Positions 34,969-43,506 of a stretch of DNA of 54,847 bases are shown piece after piece. The stretch covers positions 1 through 54,847 of the forward strand of contig NZ_VICB01000017.1 in the NCBI RefSeq assembly GCF_006546835.1, written 5' to 3'. The notes under the pieces were generated by a model. The model was not told the origin of the DNA and searched no databases. It saw only the letters and a program-made list of their open reading frames with translations. The translations under genes and the position numbers were made by a program. Position 1 is the first letter of the stretch. The number at the start of each line of letters is the position of its first letter. Source of the DNA: Actinomyces johnsonii. GTDB lineage: Bacteria > Actinomycetota > Actinomycetes > Actinomycetales > Actinomycetaceae.

Positions 34969-35925
34969 TTATCCGTCCTGCTGGGAGCGAGCAGTCGGGC
35001 TGGTACCTGCCGAGGCGAGCTCGGCAGAAGGCTGTGGAGCGGCAGCGGGGGCCGTAGCAGGGGCGGTGCTGGCCGGCGTGACCGCGCCCAGGTGGCGGGG
35101 CACCACCATGGGGGTGCCCGCCACTGGGTCCGGGGCGATGACGGCCGCCAGTCCGAAGACCTCGTCGACGAGGTCCTCAGTGAGGATCCGGCGCGGGGAG
35201 CCGGTGACGCGGACCCGGCCGTTGTGCATGACGATCATGTGCTCGGCGCAGCGCGCGGCCTGGTTGAGGTCGTGCAGGACGGCCACCACCGTGCGCCCCT
35301 CAGCGTTGAGACGGCGGCATAGCTGGAGGATGTCGACCTGGTGGGCCAGGTCAAGGAAGGTGGTGGGCTCGTCCAGGAGGATCGTCTCGGTGCCCTGGGC
35401 CAGGGCCAGGGCGATCCATACGCGCTGGCGCTGACCTCCGCTGAGCTCGTCGACGGGGCGGGCGGCCAGCTCGGTGACGCCCACCATCTCCATGGCATCC
35501 TCGACGGCCGTCCGGTCCTCTCGCGACCACTGGCGGAACATGCCCTGGTGGGGGAAGCGGCCGCGGGCCACGAGGTCGCGCACCAGCATGCCTCCGGGGA
35601 CGACGGCGCTCTGGGGCAGCAGGGCGACCCGGCGGGCGACCTCCTTGGTGCCCAGGCGGGCGATGTCGGCACCGTCGAGCAGGACCGCGCCCCGGGCGGG
35701 CCGGTGCAGGCGGGCCAGGGCGCGCAGCAGTGTGGACTTCCCGCAGGCGTTGGGGCCGACGATGGCGGTGAAGACGCCTGCCGGAATGTCCACGTCGAGG
35801 TCCCGGGAGACCACGTGGCCCTCGTAGGCGAGGGTCGCGCTCCGGGCGGTCAGGCGCACCTCGGAGGCGGCCGGTCCAGCGGCAGTAGGCGGATTGGTGG
35901 GCTGCTCGGTGGTCGGTCCATTCAC
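34969..35925 (-). CDS. fepC: siderophore-iron ABC transporter ATP-binding protein
   Basis: The 318-residue ATPase powers ferric-siderophore import. It shows Walker A GPNACGKSTLLRAL (about 56-69), the Q-loop PQSAVVPGG, signature LSGGQRQRVWIALALAQ, Walker B TILLDEPTTFLDL and the H-loop AVLHDLNQAARCAEHM. The last 40 or so residues are Ala/Pro/Ser-rich. Its start overlaps the stop of the upstream permease by an ATGA junction, indicating coupling. Confidence 0.93.
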   Translation of the reverse strand: MNGPTTEQPTNPPTAAGPAASEVRLTARSATLAYEGHVVSRDLDVDIPAGVFTAIVGPNACGKSTLLRALARLHRPARGAVLLDGADIARLGTKEVARRVALLPQSAVVPGGMLVRDLVARGRFPHQGMFRQWSREDRTAVEDAMEMVGVTELAARPVDELSGGQRQRVWIALALAQGTETILLDEPTTFLDLAHQVDILQLCRRLNAEGRTVVAVLHDLNQAARCAEHMIVMHNGRVRVTGSPRRILTEDLVDEVFGLAAVIAPDPVAGTPMVVPRHLGAVTPASTAPATAPAAAPQPSAELASAGTSPTARSQQDG

Positions 35926-37040
35926 AGGGATCTCCTTCCACGCGCCGTCGCGGTCAGCGCCACCATGAGGTAGAGGCCGCCGACGGCGTTGGTCACCACG
36001 CTCACGGGCATCGACTCCAGTACCAGCTGGCTGAGCAGGTCGGCGCCCGCCAGCAGGAGGCTCCCTGTCAGGCCGGAGACCAGCAGTGGGGGCTGCGGGG
36101 AGCCGGTGAGGAACCGGGTCAGGTGGGGCGCCACGAGGGCTACGAAGCCGATGGGGCCGGCGGCCATCGTCACCACCGCCACCAGCACCGTGCCCAACAG
36201 GATGAGGACGGCGCCGACACGGCGGGTGGGGCTGCCCAGGACGGTAGCCATTTGCTCACCCAGCGCCACAACCCGCAGATGCCGGGCGACCGGCAGCATC
36301 AGGGCCAGGGCGAGTGCGATGGCCAGGCTGGTCGGGGCGACCACCGGCCACCGGGCCGCCCCGAGCGTGCCGGTGATGGCCTTGAGGGCACCCAGGCCCT
36401 CGTCGTCGTCGACCCGCACCAGAAGCCAGCGGTTGACCGAGATGAGCATCGAGCTGATGGCGATCCCCACCAGGATGAAGCGCAGCCCGGTGAACCCGCC
36501 GCGCAGGGAGACGAGGTAAGTCACCATCCCTACGGCGGCGCCGCCGATGAAGGAGGCCAGGGAGGCGGACAACATACCGCCGGGCAGGAGCAGGACGCTG
36601 ACCAGGATCCCGGTCTGCGCTCCGGTGCTGAAGCCGATGAGGTCAGGCGAGCCCAGGGGGTTGCGGGTGATGGTCTGGAAGACGGCCCCGGCCACACCCA
36701 GGGCCAGGCCCGCCACAAGCCCCAGCAGGATCCGGGGCAGCTTCCACTTGACGATGACGATCTGGACGATTCTGCGTCCCTGACCCTGGAGCGCATCGAT
36801 GACCTCCTGGGTGGAGACGGTGAACTTCCCCAGGCGCAGGGCGGCGACGGCGACTGCGAGGCTGAGCGCCAGCAGCATGAGGCCGACGACGACGTGGCGC
36901 GGGGTGATGAGCACCGACCAGCGGCCGACGACTATCCACAGGCGTCCGGCGTCGGTCCCCACGTGGAAGCTGCGGCGCGGGCCGGTAGCGGCGGGAGTAT
37001 GCACCGCAGCGGCGGCACGGTTCAGTCTGTCTCCCCTCAT
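35922..37040 (-). CDS. fepG: siderophore-iron ABC transporter permease (FecCD family, second)
   Basis: The 372-residue permease has about nine helices and FecCD motifs: RLPRILLG-like WKLPRILLGLVAGLALGVAGAVFQTITRNPLGSPDLIGFSTGAQTG (about 150-195 of the product), ALGE-type LGEQMATVLG and the coupling region GPIGFVALVAPHLTR. A hydrophilic 45-residue N-terminus precedes the first helix. The start at ATG 37040 overlaps the stop of the first permease by four bases; the longer upstream frame overlaps that gene and was rejected. Confidence 0.92.
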   Translation of the reverse strand: MRGDRLNRAAAAVHTPAATGPRRSFHVGTDAGRLWIVVGRWSVLITPRHVVVGLMLLALSLAVAVAALRLGKFTVSTQEVIDALQGQGRRIVQIVIVKWKLPRILLGLVAGLALGVAGAVFQTITRNPLGSPDLIGFSTGAQTGILVSVLLLPGGMLSASLASFIGGAAVGMVTYLVSLRGGFTGLRFILVGIAISSMLISVNRWLLVRVDDDEGLGALKAITGTLGAARWPVVAPTSLAIALALALMLPVARHLRVVALGEQMATVLGSPTRRVGAVLILLGTVLVAVVTMAAGPIGFVALVAPHLTRFLTGSPQPPLLVSGLTGSLLLAGADLLSQLVLESMPVSVVTNAVGGLYLMVALTATARGRRSL

Positions 37041-38089
37041 GAGGCCCGGTCCTTCATCCGCAGGACCATGAGCAGCAGGACGGGCGAGCCCACGAAGGCC
37101 GTCAGCAGACCGACCTGCATCTCGCCGGGCCGGGCCAGGACGCGCCCCAGCACGTCGGCGGCCAGGACGACGACAGGACCGCCCAGCGCGCACAGGGCCA
37201 CGATCCATCCCCGGTGGGGCCCCATGAGCCAGGAGGCCGTCAGCGGGGCCATGAGCCCGACGAACCCGATGGGGCCGGCGACCGTGGTGGCAGTGGCGCA
37301 CAGGAGCGTGATGACCGCCAGGCTCAAGCCCCGCACGAGGCCGACCCGGGTGCCCAGCGCGACGGCGACGTCGTCGCCCAGGGCGATATTGTCCAGGGCG
37401 CCGGCCAGGAGGAGGGCCGCGCCGGTTCCCAGGGCCACGAGGAGCGTCATCGGCAGCAGGGGGATGTCGGCGCGGGTCAGGGAGCCGACCTCCCAGTCGA
37501 TGAAGGTGCGGAACAGGTTCGGCATCGTCAGTACGACGCCGCGGATGACCGCCCCGGCGAAGGCCGAGAAGGCAACGCCGATGAGGACCAGGCGCACCGG
37601 CGAGGAGGTCGAGCCGCCGATCATGCCGATGACCTGGACGAGCGCGGTGGCGACTAGGGCGCCGCTGGCCGCCAGGAGCAGCTGGCCGGGGACTGGGAGG
37701 ACGCCGAGTGCGGCGGTGCCCAGCACGATGCCCAGAGAGGCGCCGGCGTTGACGCCGAGCAGCCCGGGCTCGGCCAGGGGGTTGCGGGTGACGGCCTGCA
37801 TGACGGCGCCGGACACCGCCAGGGCCGCTCCGACCAGCACGCCGATGATGGTGCGCTCAACGCGCAGGACGTTGATGTTGTAGGAGACGTTGGAGGCGTC
37901 CGGGTGGAGCAGGTAGTGGGCGACCTGGTCGGCGGGGATCCTGGAGGAGCCGACGAACAGGGAGGCCAGGATGCACAGGGCCAGCAAGATGGCTGCGGCC
38001 AGGAGGACGGCCGGGCGCCGGAGGAGAGGGCTGAGGCGGGGACGGGGGCGAAAGGGGTGAGTGCCCTCCCTGATAACCCGTTCCGGCAT
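37037..38089 (-). CDS. fepD: siderophore-iron ABC transporter permease (FecCD family, first)
   Basis: The 350-residue permease is the first gene of the importer operon. FecCD features include LRVERTIIGVLVGAALAVSGAVMQAVTRNPLAEPGLLGVNAGA (about 75-118), LGDDVAVALGTRVG and the ATPase-coupling segment GPIGFVGLMAPLTASW. The Arg in TRNPLAEP is intact. ATG 38089 follows GGGGGAGG. It forms a heterodimer with the next permease. A DtxR/IdeR-like box lies about 27 bases upstream of the start, so low iron should induce the operon. Confidence 0.93.
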   Translation of the reverse strand: MPERVIREGTHPFRPRPRLSPLLRRPAVLLAAAILLALCILASLFVGSSRIPADQVAHYLLHPDASNVSYNINVLRVERTIIGVLVGAALAVSGAVMQAVTRNPLAEPGLLGVNAGASLGIVLGTAALGVLPVPGQLLLAASGALVATALVQVIGMIGGSTSSPVRLVLIGVAFSAFAGAVIRGVVLTMPNLFRTFIDWEVGSLTRADIPLLPMTLLVALGTGAALLLAGALDNIALGDDVAVALGTRVGLVRGLSLAVITLLCATATTVAGPIGFVGLMAPLTASWLMGPHRGWIVALCALGGPVVVLAADVLGRVLARPGEMQVGLLTAFVGSPVLLLMVLRMKDRAS

Positions 38090-38115
38090 CGGGCCTCCCC
38101 CACACCATCTACTAC

Positions 38116-38134
38116 AAAGGCATGCCTAACCTAA
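38116..38134 (-). promoter_or_regulatory. DtxR/IdeR iron box of the siderophore importer operon
   Basis: On the minus strand the 19-mer TTAGGTTAGGCATGCCTTT matches the general iron-box consensus TWAGGTWAGSCTWACCTWA at 16 positions by my count. It is placed to repress fepD when iron is replete. Confidence 0.7.
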
Positions 38135-38274
38135 AGGGGAGGTCGACGCCTGTCAAACCCGGGTCGACCGGCCCGACAGCCCGGGCCTGCATGTCCCGGG
38201 TGGCGCAGGCCCACCACCCCGATACAGGTGCACCGCCGCAGTCCAGCTTCTCCTCCTCACGGAGTATGTCGCGC

Positions 38275-38294
38275 GTGTATACACTCAGCGTATA
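38275..38294. promoter_or_regulatory. candidate PadR operator
   Basis: TATAC-N7-GTATA (38278-38294) overlaps the palindrome GTGTATACAC (38275-38284) just before padR. The second arm TATAGT also fits a -10 element 6-9 bases before the ATG at 38304, so binding would block transcription. Confidence 0.5.
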
Positions 38295-38303
38295 GTCGCG
38301 AGC

Positions 38304-38828
38304 ATGGAATCCAGACTCACTCTCCTCGGCCTGCTCAGTGCCGGACCGGGTCACGGCTACGACCTCAAACGCTCCTGGGACCACTGGTTCGCCGCATCCA
38401 AACCGCTGGCCTACGGGCAGGTCTACGCCACGCTCGCCCGCCTGGTGCGCGACGGGCTCATCACCCAGGTCGAGTCCGAGCCCGGCGCCGGCCCCGAGCG
38501 CAAGCGCTACGAGGTCACCGATGCCGGCCGCGAGACCGTCGAGCAGTGGCTGCTGACCCCTGTCACTCCTGCCGGCGACGTCCAGGCCGACATCTTCGCC
38601 AAAACCATCATCGCCCTCATGCTCGACGACGACGCCGACCGTCTCCTCGACCTCCAGCGCGCCGAGCACATGGCGCGCATGCGCGAGCTGACCCGTCTCA
38701 AGCAGGACGGCGACCTGCGCACAGTGCTGCTGGCCGACCACGCCCTGTTCCACATCGAGGCCGACCTGCGCTGGATGGAGACCACCGCGGCCCGCCTGGG
38801 CGAGCTGCGGACGGAGGTGCGCTCATGA
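38304..38828 (+). CDS. PadR-family transcriptional regulator
   Basis: The 174-residue protein has the PadR winged helix: LTLLGLLSAGPGHGYDLKR (about 5-23), AYGQVYATLARLVRDGLI and ERKRYEVTDAGRETVEQWL. A C-terminal helical dimerisation region follows (about 90-170). It overlaps the downstream ABC ATPase by ATGA, so regulator and exporter are co-expressed. PadR proteins of this type usually repress the adjacent transporter and are released by a drug or lipid-like ligand, which here is unknown. A candidate operator lies directly upstream. Confidence 0.92.
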   Translation: MESRLTLLGLLSAGPGHGYDLKRSWDHWFAASKPLAYGQVYATLARLVRDGLITQVESEPGAGPERKRYEVTDAGRETVEQWLLTPVTPAGDVQADIFAKTIIALMLDDDADRLLDLQRAEHMARMRELTRLKQDGDLRTVLLADHALFHIEADLRWMETTAARLGELRTEVRS

Positions 38829-39679
38829 GAGCCGCCATCAGCACCGCCGCCCACGCATCCGCCGGCGCCGAGTCCGCTCCTGGACAGGGCGGGGCGCGCC
38901 TGCCGGACGAGGTCCTCATGCGCGCCCGCGGCCTGGAGATGAGCTTCGGGCAGACCCGAGCGCTGCGCGGCGTCGACCTGGACCTCCTGGCCGGTGAGGT
39001 CCTGGCCGTCACCGGCCCATCGGGCTCGGGCAAGTCAACGCTCCTGCACGTCATGGCCGGGGTCCTCGTACCCGATGCCGGAAGCGTCGGCTACCACGGA
39101 GGCAAGTCGCCTGGAGGCGGCGCGACGGACGTCGCTGAAGACATCGCTGTGAACATCGCTGCGCTCGACGAGGCCGCCCGCAGCCGCCTGCGTCTGAACG
39201 AGTTCGGCTTCATCTTCCAGTTCGGCCAGCTCCTGCCGGACCTCTCCGCCCTGGACAACGTCACCATCCCCCTGCTCCTGGCCGGCGCCCCGCGCAGGAA
39301 GGCCCTGGCCCGGGCCCGCGAGACCCTGGTCGAGCTGGGCCTGAGCGAGCACCTGGACAAGCGCCCCACCCAGCTCTCGGGCGGGCAAGCGCAGCGGGCC
39401 GCAGTCGCACGGGCGCTGGTGACCAGTCCGCGCATCCTCTTCGCCGACGAGCCCACCGGCTCCCTGGACTCCCTGGCCGCCGAGCGGACCATGGAGGTGC
39501 TGCTGGCCTCGGTACGTTCTCGCGGCGCCAGCCTGGTCATCATCACCCACGACGCGCGCATCGCCGCCTACGCCGACCGGGAGGTCACCGTACGCGACGG
39601 CCGCATCGGCTCCGGCACCGCGCAGGCCGGCTCCGGCCCGAGCGAGCCCAGGCACGCCGCCACCGGGGGCCGGTCATGA
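38825..39679 (+). CDS. ABC transporter ATP-binding protein (MacB/LolD type)
   Basis: The 284-residue ATPase has a 35-residue Ala/Gly-rich N-terminus, Walker A GPSGSGKSTLLHVM (about 65-78), signature LSGGQAQRAAVARALV, Walker B RILFADEPTGSLDS and the H-loop IITHDARIAAYAD. The FADEPTGxLD and FQFGQLLPDLSALDNV elements are typical of the MacB/LolD/FtsE branch that works with FtsX-like permeases. It is sandwiched by four-base overlaps with padR and the permease gene. Confidence 0.93.
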   Translation: MRAAISTAAHASAGAESAPGQGGARLPDEVLMRARGLEMSFGQTRALRGVDLDLLAGEVLAVTGPSGSGKSTLLHVMAGVLVPDAGSVGYHGGKSPGGGATDVAEDIAVNIAALDEAARSRLRLNEFGFIFQFGQLLPDLSALDNVTIPLLLAGAPRRKALARARETLVELGLSEHLDKRPTQLSGGQAQRAAVARALVTSPRILFADEPTGSLDSLAAERTMEVLLASVRSRGASLVIITHDARIAAYADREVTVRDGRIGSGTAQAGSGPSEPRHAATGGRS

Positions 39680-41889
39680 GCCGCATCGCCCTGACCAGGC
39701 TGCTCGTCGCCAACGACCGCTCCGCCCGGCGCCGCCTGGCCGGGATCGTCGCCGGCGTCATGGTGGGGGTGGCGCTGTTCCTCATGCTGCTGGCCGCCGC
39801 CCAGGCCTTCCCCGAACGCAGCCTGCGCTCCAGCTGGGCGTCCACGGCCCTCCTGCCCGGCGTTTCCCAGCAGTCGAGCCACACGGACCTCCAGCCCGAC
39901 CACGTTCTGAAGGACAGCGAGCTGGCCGTCGCCAGCAACCTCGACACGGTGGGCCCGGAGACGATCACGGTCCTGCAGGTGGCCCTGCCGGAGTCGGGCA
40001 CCACCTCGGTGAGGATCCCGGGCTCCGACGTCGTGCCGAAGCAGGGCGAGTACCTCGCCTCACCGGCCCTGGCCAAGCGCATCGCCTCCCTTCCAGCCGA
40101 CCAGCTCGGCGACCGCTACGGCAAGCAGGTGGGTGTCCTGGCCCCCGACGCCGTCGAGGGCCCGGACTCGCTCGTGGCCGTCATCGGGACGGATCTGGGG
40201 ACCGTGGCCGCCTCTCAGTCCCACATCCCTCCCCAGGTGGTTACCGCCTTCACGGGTATTCCCTACGAGAACGAGGCCTATCGGATCGCCATGCTCATCG
40301 GCGCCATCGCGGTGCTCGTGCCCGCGCTGCTGCTCGTCGGGATCGTCACCGACCTGGGGGCGGCGCAGCGGGCCGAGCGCTTCGCCACGCTGCGCCTCAT
40401 CGGGGCCACGCCCCAGCAGGTGGCCCGCACCGCGGCCCTGGAGATCGGGGCCACCACTTTCGTCGGCGCCCTGGCGGGTGTGGCGCTCTACCTGGTCATG
40501 ATTCCCGTGGCCGCGCAGATCTCACTGGGGTCGAGCCGCTTCTACTACTCCGATCTGCTGCGCTCACCGGTCAACGCGGTCCTCGCCGTCGCCGTCACGA
40601 CGGCGGGGGCGGCGGCCGTGGCCTGGTGGCGCACGCGACGGGCCGATGTCGGCCCTCTGGGCGGGTCCCGGGAGCGCAGCGAGCGCCGGCCCCGCCTCAT
40701 CTCGCTGGCGCCCGTGATCCTCGGGATGGCGGGGCTGGTCAGCACCCCCGCAGTGGCCCACCAGGAGTCCGCACTGACCATCTACCTACTGCCCATCTCC
40801 TTCCTGTGCGCGATGCTGGGGCTGCTGTGGGCAGGACCGGTCCTGACCTGGTGGGTGGCGCGAGGCGGTCGGGCGCTGGCCCGATCGGCGGCACAGGTGA
40901 TCGGCTTCAATCGCATCGCCCGGCACCCCCGGGCGGTCTTCCGAGCAGTGGCGGGCGTTGTTATCGCCGTCTACGCCATGACGGTCTTCGCCGTCGCCAT
41001 CACAGTCGCCGCGGGCACCCGCGACATCACTCAAGGCAACGGTCACTTGTCCCCCTCGACGCTTGAGGCCATCCCTGCGGTCAGCGACGAGGGCACCCTG
41101 GAGAGCGCCGTCGACCGGCTCGCCGCCGTCCCCGGGGTGACGACGGTCGCGGTGGGACGGATCAGTGGAGACTCCAGGCAGGAGGGTCGAGTCATCCTCG
41201 AGGCCGACAAGGCGGAGACCCTCGGGGCGCCGCACGTGGAGGCGCCTGACGGCGCGGTGAGCATCAGTACCCGGTGGCTGTATGAGAACGCGGCCGCCTC
41301 GCCGTCACCGGTCGGCGCCGAGGATCTGGCGACCGCCCGTGAGCAGGGCGCGCCCATTCTCCTCGTGGGCACCGACCCGGCCAGCCCCGGGGCCGTCGAG
41401 CGGGCCCGTACCGCCCTGGCCACCTCCGATCTCGAGCTGGGCGCCTCCCCCTCCTCGCCCAACTCGATCCAGAGCATCCAGGCCAGCGCCATGGAGAACC
41501 AGTTCGCCCGTCTCGGATACATCGGCATCCTCATCGCCGCGGGAATCTCCACGGTGTCGCTCGGGGTCTCGACGGTGGCGGCGCTCCTGGGCCGCAAGCG
41601 GGTCCTCGGCCTGCTGCGACTGGTCGGCATGCCGCCGGCGACACTGCGCTCCATGGTCTCCTACGAGACGGTACTGCCGGCGGCGACGGCTCTGGTCATG
41701 AGCATCGGCCTGGGATGGTTGACCGCGTGGTCTCTTGTCGGCGGGGTCTCGGGCCGCCATATCAGCTGGCCGGACGGCGGCTACTGGCTGGTGCTGGGGA
41801 CGTGTCTGGTACTGGTAGCGGTGGCGACCCTGGTCAGTGCCCGCTACGGCCGCCGCATGCTGGCCAGCACCACCGTCCGATTCGAGTAG
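39676..41889 (+). CDS. FtsX-like ABC permease
   Basis: The 737-residue permease has a first membrane helix at about 20-43 and a large extracytoplasmic region (about 45-205). Three helices follow, including IAMLIGAIAVLVPALLLVGIV with the FtsX motif RAERFATLRLIGATPQQVAR. A central membrane block, a second extracytoplasmic domain and a final FtsX-type unit (YIGILIAAGISTVSLGVSTVAALLGRKRVLGLLRLVGMPPATL) complete it. The duplicated FtsX layout is typical of lipid or antimicrobial-peptide exporters. The direction and substrate are unknown. It ends the PadR operon; a MITE-like palindrome lies between its stop and its terminator. Confidence 0.92.
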   Translation: MSRIALTRLLVANDRSARRRLAGIVAGVMVGVALFLMLLAAAQAFPERSLRSSWASTALLPGVSQQSSHTDLQPDHVLKDSELAVASNLDTVGPETITVLQVALPESGTTSVRIPGSDVVPKQGEYLASPALAKRIASLPADQLGDRYGKQVGVLAPDAVEGPDSLVAVIGTDLGTVAASQSHIPPQVVTAFTGIPYENEAYRIAMLIGAIAVLVPALLLVGIVTDLGAAQRAERFATLRLIGATPQQVARTAALEIGATTFVGALAGVALYLVMIPVAAQISLGSSRFYYSDLLRSPVNAVLAVAVTTAGAAAVAWWRTRRADVGPLGGSRERSERRPRLISLAPVILGMAGLVSTPAVAHQESALTIYLLPISFLCAMLGLLWAGPVLTWWVARGGRALARSAAQVIGFNRIARHPRAVFRAVAGVVIAVYAMTVFAVAITVAAGTRDITQGNGHLSPSTLEAIPAVSDEGTLESAVDRLAAVPGVTTVAVGRISGDSRQEGRVILEADKAETLGAPHVEAPDGAVSISTRWLYENAAASPSPVGAEDLATAREQGAPILLVGTDPASPGAVERARTALATSDLELGASPSSPNSIQSIQASAMENQFARLGYIGILIAAGISTVSLGVSTVAALLGRKRVLGLLRLVGMPPATLRSMVSYETVLPAATALVMSIGLGWLTAWSLVGGVSGRHISWPDGGYWLVLGTCLVLVAVATLVSARYGRRMLASTTVRFE

Positions 41890-41901
41890 CAACGGCCGGT
41901 A

Positions 41902-42023
41902 GTGTCCAAATCGGTGACAAAGGCCTTGACCGGGCTCAGTTGCGGAAAAGAAAACCGCATGATTCCGCGGTTTCTTTTGGCGGAGTGATGGCCTCTGAGC
42001 TCCTTTGTCACCGATTTGGACAC
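41902..42023. mobile_element. MITE-like palindromic element
   Basis: This 122-bp element is bounded by perfect 22-bp inverted repeats beginning GTGTCCAAATCGGTGAC (41902-41923 and 42002-42023). The interior is also largely self-complementary (AAAAGAAAACCGC near 41946-41958 against GCGGTTTCTTTT near 41967-41978), so the whole unit folds into one long hairpin. It encodes nothing. No target duplication is evident. It lies 12 bases after the permease stop and 17 bases before a GC-rich terminator. A structured untranslated RNA element or complex terminator are alternatives. Confidence 0.65.
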
Positions 42024-42040
42024 AAGTCCCTCCTTCACAG

Positions 42041-42074
42041 CCGGGCACCGGGGAGAACAACCCCCGGTGCCCGG
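42041..42074. terminator. terminator hairpin after the ABC/FtsX operon
   Basis: A perfect 13-bp stem (CCGGGCACCGGGG and complement) with an 8-nt loop. It lies beyond the MITE-like element, as if that element had entered between the gene and its terminator. Confidence 0.75.
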
Positions 42075-42099
42075 AGCCGATCTGCGATAGAACAGGACC

Positions 42100-42837
42100 A
42101 TGACCGCAGGACGGACCGATACGGCCACAGGCTCCTCCCCCGCGGCCTCTCCGAGGCCGCCGGTCCTCACAGCACCGGATCTCAGCCGCCTGCGCGACGG
42201 CGAGGCGGACGAGCTGGCCGCCGGCGAGATGGTCGAGGACCTGGAACTGGCCGAGGCGGACCTCAGCGGCGCGGGCCTGTCTGCGATCAGCCTGCTGAAC
42301 TGCCGGTTCTCGGCGATCTTCGCCGACGACACCGACCTGACCGCGGCACGGCTGGTCGACTGTCGCCTGGAACGTCTGAACTCCACCTATCTTCACAGCC
42401 CGCGCTCGACGTGGCGCACGGTGGAACTCACCGGTTCGCGGATCGGCGCCTGGGAGTTCTACGACGCCGACGTCGAGTCCGTCCTCATTGAGGACTGTCG
42501 CCTCGGCTTCGCCAACCTCGCCGGGACCGGCCTGCGCGACGTCCTCATCCGGGGCACCAGGATCGACGAACTGGACCTGAGCGGCATCGAGGCCCAGCGG
42601 GTCCGTTTCGAGGAGTGCCGGGTGGGCACGCTGCGGCTGCGCGGCGGGAGCCTGAGCGACGTCGACCTGCGCGGGTTGGAGATGAGAGTGGTCGGCGGAG
42701 TGGGTTCCCTGGGCGGGGCCACCATCAGCGGCGAGCAGCTCACCGAGCTCGCGCGGCTCTTAGCAGAACACCTGGGGCTGCGGGTCGAGGACCAGGACCA
42801 CGGACAGAAACCGATAACAGGGAGTAGGCGAGCATGA
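42100..42837 (+). CDS. pentapeptide-repeat protein
   Basis: The 245-residue protein has a Pro/Ala/Ser N-terminus of about 40 residues. From about 50 to 210 it has degenerate pentapeptide repeats of the A(D/N)Lxx type (LAEADLSGAGLSAISLLNCRFSAIFADDTDLTAARLVDCRLERLN and similar), predicting a right-handed quadrilateral beta-helix. Several repeats carry Cys or Arg at the central position. A short helical C-terminus follows. There is no membrane segment. It overlaps the DivIVA-domain gene by ATGA and is presumably co-translated with it. Some pentapeptide proteins mimic DNA and protect gyrase, but nothing here proves that role. Confidence 0.9.
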   Translation: MTAGRTDTATGSSPAASPRPPVLTAPDLSRLRDGEADELAAGEMVEDLELAEADLSGAGLSAISLLNCRFSAIFADDTDLTAARLVDCRLERLNSTYLHSPRSTWRTVELTGSRIGAWEFYDADVESVLIEDCRLGFANLAGTGLRDVLIRGTRIDELDLSGIEAQRVRFEECRVGTLRLRGGSLSDVDLRGLEMRVVGGVGSLGGATISGEQLTELARLLAEHLGLRVEDQDHGQKPITGSRRA

Positions 42838-43394
42838 CGCTACTGACATCCGATGACGTCCTCAACGTGAAGTTCGATAGCACGAGGCTCCGTGAGGGAT
42901 ACGTTCAGGACGAGGTCGACGAGTTCCTCGATGAGGTGACCACTACGCTGCGGGGACTTGAGGAGCGCCTTGGTGCGGGACCGGGAGCGACTTCCGGCTC
43001 TCACCAGGAGTCGGAGATACTTCTGACCTCCCAGGACGTCAGGAGCATTCGGTTCAAGACATCCAAGTTCCGAGAGGGGTACGAGCAGCCGGATGTCGAC
43101 GCCTTCCTGGACACGGTCGTGGCCACCATGGAAGCCATGGAGGCACAACTGAACGGTGGCGCCTATGGAACGGGTGCGAGCGCGTACGGATCAGCGCCCG
43201 GAGCGTATGGGGATGCCGGCTACGCCACCGGGGCGGGAACCGTTCCGGGAACCGCCGGGGCGACGGGCGACCCGCAGTACGCCGAGGCGATCGCCCAGCG
43301 AGACCAGTACATCGCCCAGCTCCAGCAGGAGAACGCCTACCTGCGCGCCGAGCTCGAGTCCGCCCAGCGCCGCCTGGGGATGTTCGGCTCTTGA
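42834..43394 (+). CDS. protein with two tandem DivIVA-type motifs
   Basis: The 186-residue protein contains two successive DivIVA N-terminal-type motifs: LTSDDVLNVKFDSTRLREGYVQDEVDEFLDEV (about 3-35) and LTSQDVRSIRFKTSKFREGYEQPDVDAFLDTV (about 63-94). An Ala/Gly/Tyr-rich linker follows (about 108-148) and then a coiled coil (about 150-180, AQRDQYIAQLQQENAYLRAELESAQRRL). DivIVA/Wag31 proteins bind curved membrane at poles and septa through one such motif and oligomerise through coiled coils. This is a smaller relative, not the main DivIVA. ATGA overlap with the pentapeptide gene suggests a joint function. A bidirectional terminator follows. Confidence 0.88.
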   Translation: MTLLTSDDVLNVKFDSTRLREGYVQDEVDEFLDEVTTTLRGLEERLGAGPGATSGSHQESEILLTSQDVRSIRFKTSKFREGYEQPDVDAFLDTVVATMEAMEAQLNGGAYGTGASAYGSAPGAYGDAGYATGAGTVPGTAGATGDPQYAEAIAQRDQYIAQLQQENAYLRAELESAQRRLGMFGS

Positions 43395-43412
43395 ACACGC
43401 AGATGTCCACAA

Positions 43413-43454
43413 CCGGGTCTGCCCTTCCCCAGAAAGGAGGAAGGGCAGACCCGG
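43413..43454. terminator. bidirectional terminator between the DivIVA-type gene and lysS
   Basis: A perfect 16-bp stem (CCGGGTCTGCCCTTCC and complement) with a 10-nt loop sits between the convergent genes. Confidence 0.85.
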
Positions 43455-43506
43455 CGTCGGTAGGGACAGCGACTCCGCGCTAGAGCAGAGTCAGCAGATC
43501 TGGTTC

